A stretch of 39,425 bases of DNA, from assembly GCF_001816125.1 (NCBI RefSeq), contig NZ_MDZA01000288.1:1-39425 (forward strand). Direction: 5' to 3'. This document shows, piece after piece, positions 9,518 through 15,580 of the stretch. The notes beneath the pieces are model-generated. The model was not told the DNA's origin. It made no database searches and saw only the letters and a list, made by a program, of their open reading frames with translations. This DNA is from Hymenobacter coccineus. GTDB lineage: Bacteria; Bacteroidota; Bacteroidia; Cytophagales; Hymenobacteraceae. Position 1 is the first letter of the stretch; every line of letters begins with the position of its first letter. A program made the translations under genes and the position numbers.

Positions 9518-10240
9518 CTAGCGCAACCGGTAAGCCAGGCCCCAGCGCAGAGTACGGGTGTAGGCCTCGCGCACCGGCCCACCGATCAGGCCCGCCTGGG
9601 CATTCGCAAAACCGTGGGAATAGCTGGCATTGACGCCCACCCGGCCGCACCACACGGTGGCGTCGGCCCGCAGGCGGCCATCGAGGGGAAAGTGGCCGCC
9701 GCGGTCGGTGGCCGTGGCCCACGCCGTGCCGCTATTGTAGGTGCCGTGGCCCGTTTCGCGGGCGCTGAGCTTGGCGGCCAGTTCGGGGCCCACCAGCGCG
9801 TCGAGCGCCAGGGGCCCCAGTTGGAAGCGGTGGCCCAACCCCAAAAAGGCCGTCAGGTCCTGCGAGCGCAGGTGCGCGCTGCCGGTGGCAGTGTAGGCTG
9901 TGTTGGCAGCGCCGTCATAGTAATAAAGGGTGGTGATGGCCGTGCGGCTGCGGGCCCAGTCGTAGCCCAGGTCGAACGCCAGCAGGCCCCGGCGCCGGCC
10001 CACCCGCTGCACGCGCCCGCCCAGGGCGAAGCCCGTGCCCAGCCGGCTGCCGTAGGGGTTGTTGGTGTAGCCGCGCTCGGCGCCGGCGTAGCTGCTGTAG
10101 TTGATGAACGACGTGGCCTCGGTGCCGCTGCCCCGGTACTGGGAGAAGCTGGCCCCGGCCCGGCCAATTAGCTCGAAGTGCTGGGCCGTGGCGGGCGCCG
10201 CAACGGCCAGCGCAGCGGCGAATAGTAGGAGTTTTTTCAC
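9518..10240 (-). CDS. Outer-membrane beta-barrel protein (small OMP)
   Basis: 240 aa from a GTG at 10240, which starts the signal peptide VKKLLLFAAALAVAAPATAQ; in-frame codons further upstream add only an Arg-rich, non-signal extension. The mature part alternates hydrophobic and polar residues in strand-like blocks (FELIGRAGASF, LLAFDLGYDWARS, LTAFLGLGHRFQLG, VGVNASYSHGFANAQ) and ends in LRWGLAYRLR, as in 8- to 10-stranded barrels of the OMP_b-brl type. No function is recognised. A fragment resembling its last strand lies at 10402-10443, suggesting a lost paralogue. Confidence 0.75.
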   Translation of the reverse strand: MKKLLLFAAALAVAAPATAQHFELIGRAGASFSQYRGSGTEATSFINYSSYAGAERGYTNNPYGSRLGTGFALGGRVQRVGRRRGLLAFDLGYDWARSRTAITTLYYYDGAANTAYTATGSAHLRSQDLTAFLGLGHRFQLGPLALDALVGPELAAKLSARETGHGTYNSGTAWATATDRGGHFPLDGRLRADATVWCGRVGVNASYSHGFANAQAGLIGGPVREAYTRTLRWGLAYRLR

Positions 10241-10401
10241 TGGCAGGCGGGCGTTAGGTAGAAAGCGGGCGGAACGCAACAGATCCACGATACCCGCTGC
10301 TCCCCAAAGCGTTGCACCGGTGCCACATCATTTCCAAAAGATATGCACCCCAGGGTGTCCGCCGTTTTAGGGCGCCACTGCCATTCGCGGTTGCACTGCG
10401 G

Positions 10402-10443
10402 CTAGTGCAGCCGGTAAGCCACGCCCAAGCGCAGCGGCAGCTT
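10402..10443 (-). pseudogene. Remnant of a second beta-barrel OMP gene (last strand only)
   Basis: Read on the minus strand this encodes KLPLRLGVAYRLH then stop, which parallels the LRWGLAYRLR end of the OMP gene at 9518. Over 28 nt (10407-10434 against the matching tail of 9518) I count 25 identities. It begins within the stop codon of the SGNH hydrolase, so it is not a gene by itself. Likely debris of a tandem duplicate. Confidence 0.5.
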
Positions 10444-11149
10444 ACTTCAGCAGGCCCTGCACCACCGGCAGCGCCTGCTGGGCCCACAGGCGCATTTGGG
10501 GCCCCGCGTAGTGCAAGCCATCGTTCACGAACTGGCTGGCATCGCCGGCGGCAGACCGGGTGAGGAACGTGATGTCGACGAAGGCAATGCTGGCTTGGCG
10601 GCACTCATCGCGGGCCACGGCGTTGAACTGGTCGATTTCGAGGCCAATCTGGTTCTGGTCGCGGCCCTTTGCGAAGGGCGTTTGGCCCCAGTCGGGAATC
10701 GAGAGCACCACCACGCGCCCCGGCCGGCCGCCGGCAAACTGCACCGCCGTGGCCAGCAGCGCCCGGAACTCGATGCGGTACAGGGCCTGGGTTTGGCCCC
10801 GGTATTGGTTGTTGACGCCGATTAGCAGCGACACCAAGCCGTAGTCGGTGCGGTGGTTGCCACTGCCCTGGACGGCCTCTTGCAACTCGGCGGTGGTCCA
10901 GCCGGTGCGGGCGATGATGTCGGGGGGTTGCACGCCCAGCCCGGTTTGCTGCGCCAGCCCGGCCAGCTGCACGGGCCAGCGGTCGGCCGCGGGTGCGCCT
11001 TCGCCGATGGTGTAGGAATCGCCCAAGGCCAGGTACGAAACGGGCACGACTGGGGCGGGTGCAGGAACGGGAGCGTACATAGTGGCAACGCCGGAATTGG
11101 TGGCGCAGGATAGCAAGAAAAAAGCAAACAGCAACGGCAGAAAACGCAT
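10442..11149 (-). CDS. SGNH/GDSL hydrolase lipoprotein
   Basis: 235 aa from the ATG at 11149, which starts a lipoprotein signal peptide (MRFLPLLFAFFLLSC, lipobox LLSC); the open frame further upstream is low-complexity. Block I is LALGDSYTIGEG (catalytic Ser in GDSY), block III is IGVNNQYRG (a GxNN variant of GxND), and block V is FVNDGLHY with the Asp-x-x-His pair. This is a short SGNH esterase or acyl hydrolase, probably facing the periplasm. The substrate (lipid, acetylated sugar or other ester) is unknown. Confidence 0.88.
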   Translation of the reverse strand: MRFLPLLFAFFLLSCATNSGVATMYAPVPAPAPVVPVSYLALGDSYTIGEGAPAADRWPVQLAGLAQQTGLGVQPPDIIARTGWTTAELQEAVQGSGNHRTDYGLVSLLIGVNNQYRGQTQALYRIEFRALLATAVQFAGGRPGRVVVLSIPDWGQTPFAKGRDQNQIGLEIDQFNAVARDECRQASIAFVDITFLTRSAAGDASQFVNDGLHYAGPQMRLWAQQALPVVQGLLK

Positions 11150-11226
11150 GACAACGGACTTTGAACGGCCAGGGGCCCTACCTACGCCGCGCGCAGCTAG
11201 TTGGGTTGGGCCGGCCAGCCCCGCCC

Positions 11227-12081
11227 TCAGGCCATCACAGCCACCAGCTGCAACGCTGGCAGCGCAAGGCGTTCGTCGCCAGTTATTTCGACCTGCGCCC
11301 GGGCCACCGCCGGGGCCAGCCCCTTGGTAAACAGCTGCCACGCCGTGGCGGGCGGCAGCGCCACCCCAGCGGCGGGGGCCCCGGCTGGAGCGTCGGCATC
11401 AAGCAGCTGCCAGGCCCTGGGGCCCCGCAGCAGCCGCCACGTGCCGCCGCTGGGGCCCTGCACGGCCACCTGCACCACCGTACCCGCGGGCGCTTCCACG
11501 GCGCTGTAGGCGTGTGGCAGGCCGCGCACCACGGTTTCGAGGAAGGGCCGGAACAGCGCCGGCGTCAGCAACGCAGCGGTTTGGCCCACGGCCTCGCGGA
11601 TTTGCTGCTGGTGGTGCCACTTCTCCGTGTAGTCGCGGGCAACGTGGAACCAGTTCGGCGACTCGGTTTCGCCGGCCCAGGCCACGGCAAAGGCCGCTGG
11701 GGCCCCGGGGTCGAGCGTGGCCAGAAACTGCGCGTACTCGGCCCCGGAGGCGGCCAGCCAGTCGATGAGCACGGCCGGGCTCAGGCGCCGCGCCGCCGTC
11801 ACCCACTCCGCGTTCAGGCGGTTGAGGTAGGCCAGCAAGTCGGCGTAGGAGCTGATTTCGCCCGGCGGCTCGCCAGCGTAGCCGTCGCGCAGCATGGAGA
11901 GCGTGCGCAGGTTGCCATCGAGCAGGTGGGCGGCCACGTCCTTTACCGCCCACTGCCGGGCCCGGGTGGGCCGCTGCCAATCGGCCGGGGCCAGGCCGCG
12001 CAGCAGCTCCAGCAGTAGCCGGTCCAGCACCGGAAACAGCGGCAGCACGTCGATGGGCGGCGGGGCGGGCGGGCGTGCCAC
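11227..12081 (-). CDS. DinB/maleylpyruvate-isomerase N-terminal-like metal-binding protein
   Basis: 284 aa. The sequence follows the mycothiol-dependent maleylpyruvate isomerase/DinB four-helix layout: WAVKDVAAHLLDGN (first His) in the N-terminal part and DYTEKWHHQQQIR (His pair) near residue 155, which would bind one divalent metal. The C-terminal ~100 residues are a separate small alpha/beta region. Bacteroidota do not make mycothiol, so the chemistry is probably not maleylpyruvate isomerisation; a thiol-dependent transferase is a guess. The gene starts 6 nt after the stop codon of the cystathionine gamma-synthase-like gene, so the two are very likely co-transcribed. Confidence 0.75.
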   Translation of the reverse strand: MARPPAPPPIDVLPLFPVLDRLLLELLRGLAPADWQRPTRARQWAVKDVAAHLLDGNLRTLSMLRDGYAGEPPGEISSYADLLAYLNRLNAEWVTAARRLSPAVLIDWLAASGAEYAQFLATLDPGAPAAFAVAWAGETESPNWFHVARDYTEKWHHQQQIREAVGQTAALLTPALFRPFLETVVRGLPHAYSAVEAPAGTVVQVAVQGPSGGTWRLLRGPRAWQLLDADAPAGAPAAGVALPPATAWQLFTKGLAPAVARAQVEITGDERLALPALQLVAVMA

Positions 12082-12087
12082 GGGGCC

Positions 12088-13227
12088 CTAGCCGATGGCC
12101 TGGGCCAGGTCCTCGATCAGGTCCTCAGCGTCCTCGATGCCCACGCTCAGGCGGATGAGCGAGTCTGAGAGGCCGGCCTTGCGGCGCTGCTCCGGCGGAA
12201 TGCTGGCGTGCGTCATGGTGGCGGGGTGGCCACTAAGGCTTTCCACGCCGCCCAGGCTTTCGGCCAACGTAAAGAGCTGGAACTTCTCGAGTACGGCAAT
12301 GGCGTCCTCCTTTTTGTCGCCCTTCAGCACGAAGGAAATCATGCCCCCAAAGTCGCGCATCTGCTTGGCGGCCACGGCGTGGTTGGGGTGCGTTTCGAAG
12401 CCGGGCCAGAACACTTTGTCCACCTTGGGGTGCTGGCGCAGGTACTCGGCCACGGCGCGGCCGTTTTCGCAGTGGCGCTGCATGCGCAGGTGCAGCGTTT
12501 TGAGGCCGCGCAGCACCAGGAAGCAATCCTGGGGCCCCGGGGTGCCGCCGCAGGCGTTCTGGTAAAAGCTCAGGCGCTCGAGCAGCTCGTCGCCGTTGAA
12601 CACCAGGGCCCCCATCACCACGTCGGAGTGCCCGCCCATGTACTTGGTCAGCGAGTACACCACAATGTCGGCCCCCAGCGCCAGCGGCAGCTGCAAGTAG
12701 GGCGTACTGAAGGTGTTATCGACGGCCAGCAGGGCCCCGGCCTCCTTGGCAATGGCGGCCACGCCGGCAATGTCGATGACGTTGAGCAGCGGGTTGGTGG
12801 GGGTTTCCACCCAAATGAGCTTGGTTTTGGGGCTGATTTTTTCGCGCACCGCGGCCAGGTCGCGCATCGGCACGAAGTGGCACACGATGCCCAGCGGCTC
12901 GTACACCTTGGTCATGATGCGGTAGCTGCCGCCGTACAGGTCGTCGGTCGAAATCACCTCATCCCCCGGCTTTAGCAGGCGCAGCACGCAATCAATGGCC
13001 GCCATGCCCGAGGCAAAGGCCAAGCCGTGTTGGCCCTCATCGAGGGCGGCCAGGGCATCTTGCAGCTGGGTGCGGGTGGGGTTGTGGGTGCGCGAGTACT
13101 CGAAGCCTTTGTTGACGCCGGGCGAAGTCTGGGCGTAGGTCGAGGTCTGGTAGATGGGCGTCATGATGGCCCCGGTGGCGGGGTCGGGGTGCACGCCGGC
13201 GTGGATGGCTTTGGTGGCGAATTTCAT
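12088..13227 (-). CDS. Cystathionine gamma-synthase / gamma-lyase family PLP enzyme
   Basis: 379 aa from the ATG at 13227 (MKFATKAIHAG), the usual start of this family; an upstream in-frame ATG adds ten residues. Visible motifs are YSRTHNPTR (phosphate-binding Tyr/Arg), FASGMAAI, and the PLP Schiff-base lysine in YSLTKYMGGHSDV. The tail (ESLGGVESLSGHPATMTH) is typical of the Cys/Met-metabolism PLP family. It would make cystathionine from an activated homoserine, or cleave cystathionine, in the transsulfuration route; the sequence alone does not separate the two. It shares a transcript with the gene that follows at 12081. Confidence 0.93.
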   Translation of the reverse strand: MKFATKAIHAGVHPDPATGAIMTPIYQTSTYAQTSPGVNKGFEYSRTHNPTRTQLQDALAALDEGQHGLAFASGMAAIDCVLRLLKPGDEVISTDDLYGGSYRIMTKVYEPLGIVCHFVPMRDLAAVREKISPKTKLIWVETPTNPLLNVIDIAGVAAIAKEAGALLAVDNTFSTPYLQLPLALGADIVVYSLTKYMGGHSDVVMGALVFNGDELLERLSFYQNACGGTPGPQDCFLVLRGLKTLHLRMQRHCENGRAVAEYLRQHPKVDKVFWPGFETHPNHAVAAKQMRDFGGMISFVLKGDKKEDAIAVLEKFQLFTLAESLGGVESLSGHPATMTHASIPPEQRRKAGLSDSLIRLSVGIEDAEDLIEDLAQAIG

Positions 13228-13293
13228 GGGTGGGGCAAGCAGTGGGTTGGGGTGCAAAGGTGGGGCCGGCCGGCGGGTTTTGGCCGCGGCCGC

Positions 13294-13324
13294 TTGCCGG
13301 GTTCTGGGGCGGCCACTACCTTAG
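13294..13324 (+). promoter_or_regulatory. Putative Bacteroidota-type promoter for the DUF2167 gene
   Basis: TTG at 13294, 20 nt spacer, then TACCTTAG at 13317, which matches TAnnTTTG with one mismatch. The start codon of the DUF2167 gene is about 40 nt downstream. Position and spacing are good; there is no experimental support. Confidence 0.5.
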
Positions 13325-13365
13325 AACACGTAATTCCGCCATTCCTCCCCACGTTTTCATTTTAT

Positions 13366-14304
13366 ATGAAGAAACTGCTACTCTTGCTGGCCACGGCGCT
13401 ATTGGCGGCGCCGGGGGCCCTACTTGCCACCCCAAAACCGCGGCCCCGGCCCGTGCCTGCGCCCGCCCTCACCGCCGCCGATTCGGCCCGCGCCGGGGCC
13501 CTGGCCGAGCGGCACTACGCCGATTCGGTGCACGCCACGCTGCGCTTCCAGCACGGCCGCGTGACGCTGCCCGGCGGGGTGGCCGCCCTCACCGTGCCGC
13601 CGGGCTTCCGCTACCTCGACTCGGCCCAGAGCGCCTACGTGCTCCATAAGTTCTGGGACAACCCCCGGGCCGAGAGCCTGGGCATGCTGTTTCCCGACAG
13701 CCTGGGGCCCCTGAGCGACGGGGCCTGGGCCTACAACATCAACTACAACCCGATGGGCTACGTGAAGGACGACGACGCCGGCTACATCGACGCCGACGAG
13801 CTGCTTGAAACCTTACAGCAGGACGCCGAGGAGGACAACCCCGCGCGCATAAAGGCCGGTTACCAGCCCGTGCACGTGTACGGCTGGGGCGCCGCGCCCT
13901 ACTACGACCCGCAACAGCACGCGCTGCACTGGGCCAAGCTGCTGCGCTTCGGCTCGGGCCTCGACCAAACCCTGAACTATAACGTGCGCGTGCTGGGCCG
14001 CAAGGGCGTGCTAGTTTTCAACGCCATTGCCGGGCCCGAGCAGCTGGCCGCGGTGCGGGCCAGCATTCCGGGCTTGCTGGCCAACGTGCAGTTCACCAAA
14101 GGCCAGCAGTACACCGACTACAGCGCCGGCCTCGACGAGGTGGCCGCGTACTCCATCGGGGGCCTGGTGGCAGGCAAGGTGCTGGCCAAGGTGGGGCTGT
14201 TTGCCCTCGCCACCAAGTTCTGGAAGCTGGGCCTGCTGGCCCTGGCTGGCGCTTGGGCGGGCATGAAGCGCTTCTTCGGCCTCGGCAGCCGCCCGGAGGA
14301 CTAG
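13366..14304 (+). CDS. DUF2167-family membrane protein
   Basis: 312 aa. Signal peptide MKKLLLLLATALLAAPGALLA fixes the start at 13366; the frame is open upstream but only over the antisense strand of the neighbouring gene. The middle carries motifs I associate with DUF2167: LPGGVAALTVPPGFRYLD, FPDSLGPLSDGAWAYNI, YNPMGYVKDDDA, and VYGWGAAPYYD. One or two hydrophobic helices near the C-terminus (about 265-300) anchor it in the membrane. Function is unknown in the family; it is an envelope protein found in many Gram-negatives. A GC-rich hairpin follows the stop codon. Confidence 0.85.
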   Translation: MKKLLLLLATALLAAPGALLATPKPRPRPVPAPALTAADSARAGALAERHYADSVHATLRFQHGRVTLPGGVAALTVPPGFRYLDSAQSAYVLHKFWDNPRAESLGMLFPDSLGPLSDGAWAYNINYNPMGYVKDDDAGYIDADELLETLQQDAEEDNPARIKAGYQPVHVYGWGAAPYYDPQQHALHWAKLLRFGSGLDQTLNYNVRVLGRKGVLVFNAIAGPEQLAAVRASIPGLLANVQFTKGQQYTDYSAGLDEVAAYSIGGLVAGKVLAKVGLFALATKFWKLGLLALAGAWAGMKRFFGLGSRPED

Positions 14305-14340
14305 CCCGCCGTTCAGCCACGCGCCGCCGGGCCCCGTAAA

Positions 14341-14387
14341 ACGGCCTGCCCTGTCCCGGCTCCCGGCAGCGGGACAGGCCGTCCTTT
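14341..14387 (+). terminator. GC-rich hairpin after the DUF2167 gene
   Basis: A 9-bp perfect stem (cctgtcccg at 14350 with cgggacagg at 14370) extends through outer pairs acgg/ccgt and is followed by a short ccttt. The weak T-run makes it a modest terminator candidate. Confidence 0.5.
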
Positions 14388-14423
14388 GGGGCCCCGGCCG
14401 CTCCCTCCCCTATTCCTTCGTTG

Positions 14424-15149
14424 ATGGCTTTTTTGCGCACGCTTTTCCAGAAGAATTTCTCCACCCTGCTCACCATGTTCCTGCTGGTGGCCGTGCCGCT
14501 GCTGGGCTCGTCGGCGGTGGCGGCGCTGCTCTACCGGCACCAGCACCTGCTGGAGGGGCTGCGCTGGGGCCCCGCGCTGCTGTACTTCGCCCTCACGGCC
14601 GTCACGATGGCATTTGCGCTCACGCCCACCACGTTCGTGGCCATTGCCACGGGCTACTACTTTGGGTGGGCGGGGCTGCCGGGCATGGTGGCGGCTTACG
14701 CCGTGGCCGCGGCCATCGGCTACGAGCTGGCCCTGCGCCTCGACCACGGCAAGCTGCGCCAGTTCCTGCACCTGTTTCCCAAAGCCGGGGGCGTGGTCGA
14801 TGAGCTGCAAACCCAGAGCTGGTCGCTCATCATCCTCACGCGCCTCTCGCCGGTGCTGCCGTTTGCCCTCATGACGTTCGTGTTGGCGATGGTGGGCGTG
14901 CCGCGCCGCCGTTTCCTGGCCGCCTCGGTGGCGGGCATGCTGCCGCGTAGCCTGTTTTTCTACTGGCTCGGCACCGAGGCCTCCGACGTGCTGGCCCTGA
15001 TCCGCGACCCCGACCAGGGGGCCCTGAGCAAGCTCGTGCTGGTGGCCCTGGTGGCAGCCTCACTGTTCGGCTTGTTCTTCGTGTTCAACCGGGCCCTGAA
15101 GCGCAGCTTGCAGGCCAATGCGTCCCCCGACGCAAAAATCTTACCCTGA
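14424..15149 (+). CDS. TVP38/TMEM64 (VTT/DedA-like) family membrane protein
   Basis: 241 aa from the ATG at 14424. It has about six hydrophobic helices and the VTT-domain core: FALTPTTFVAIATGYYFGW followed by GMVAAYAVAAAIGYELALRL, then LTRLSPVLPFALMTFVLAMVGV and a Gly/Pro-rich re-entrant segment GMLPRSLFFYWLGT. Family members move lipids or other small compounds across membranes; the specific substrate here is not known. It sits between the DUF2167 gene and a tRNA, with a hairpin before it, so it is probably expressed on its own. Confidence 0.88.
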   Translation: MAFLRTLFQKNFSTLLTMFLLVAVPLLGSSAVAALLYRHQHLLEGLRWGPALLYFALTAVTMAFALTPTTFVAIATGYYFGWAGLPGMVAAYAVAAAIGYELALRLDHGKLRQFLHLFPKAGGVVDELQTQSWSLIILTRLSPVLPFALMTFVLAMVGVPRRRFLAASVAGMLPRSLFFYWLGTEASDVLALIRDPDQGALSKLVLVALVAASLFGLFFVFNRALKRSLQANASPDAKILP

Positions 15150-15194
15150 TAATGAACGGGTTTGCCACCGCGCAGCAAAAAAAGCAAGGCCAAA

Positions 15195-15227
15195 GTTGCG
15201 GCAGCCAAAAAAGACTTGCTACCTTTG
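15195..15227 (+). promoter_or_regulatory. Putative promoter of the tRNA-Arg gene
   Basis: TTG at 15195, 22-nt spacer, then a perfect TAnnTTTG element (TACCTTTG) at 15220. The mature tRNA begins 20 nt downstream, the right distance for a short leader. Confidence 0.7.
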
Positions 15228-15246
15228 TGCTCCCAACGCGGGAAAC

Positions 15247-15320
15247 GGTTGTGTAGCTCAATTGGATAGAGCATCTGACTACGAATCAGAAGGTTTAAGG
15301 TTCGACTCCTTACACGACCA
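15247..15320 (+). tRNA. tRNA-Arg (anticodon ACG)
   Basis: Full cloverleaf drawn by hand: 7-bp acceptor stem (ggttgtg with cacgacc, one G-T pair), T8/A9, D arm gctc...gagc, anticodon stem tctga/tcaga with loop ctacgaa (anticodon ACG, decodes CGU/CGC/CGA Arg after A-to-I editing), and T arm taagg-ttcgact-cctta. The discriminator base is A at 15320 and the CCA end is not encoded. A promoter lies just upstream and a strong terminator just downstream, so it is a single-gene unit. Confidence 0.95.
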
Positions 15321-15321
15321 C

Positions 15322-15359
15322 AAACCCCCCCTTTACATCTTGTAAAGGGGGGTTTATTT
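15322..15359 (+). terminator. Strong terminator after tRNA-Arg
   Basis: About a 15-bp stem: aaacccccc plus tttaca pairs with tgtaaa plus ggggggttt around a 3-nt loop (one bulged C), followed by a T-rich tail. It starts two bases after the tRNA. Confidence 0.88.
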
Positions 15360-15478
15360 ATTAATAGTGTTCGTGTATTTTCTTACTTGCTTTGGGGAAT
15401 TGTGACCCCAGGGCGGTTATTTCAGCCGTGCATCCTTGTGCAAGGCCGCCAAGGTGTAGTTGCCAGCTCGCCTATGGC

Positions 15479-15517
15479 AAAAGCCCCGCGTTCCTAATTG
15501 AGGGCGCGGGGCTTTTT
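15479..15517 (-). terminator. Bidirectional terminator after the beta-helix surface protein gene
   Basis: aaaagccccgcg pairs with cgcggggctttt around a loop of about 14 nt, with A-run and T-run flanks. It lies 60-100 nt beyond the stop codon of the minus-strand gene at 15581. Between the tRNA terminator and this hairpin (15360-15478) I see no gene. Confidence 0.8.
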
Positions 15518-15580
15518 CGTGGTAACGTTGGACCGTCTGTTCTAGCCAGACAGGCTCGCCGATAGCTCCTAGCCTGGGCT

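Noticed and set aside
9513..9520. TAGGTTTG as a promoter for the TonB receptor
   Set aside because: No -33 TTG at suitable distance and about 300 nt from the start codon; probably chance.
13228..13293. SAM-type riboswitch ahead of the cystathionine gamma-synthase gene
   Set aside because: Only about 65 nt separate it from the divergent promoter, and no kink-turn or multi-helix pattern is visible.
15247..15360. tRNA-Arg as an integration (att) site
   Set aside because: No repeat of the tRNA 3' end was seen elsewhere in the window and no integrase gene is adjacent.
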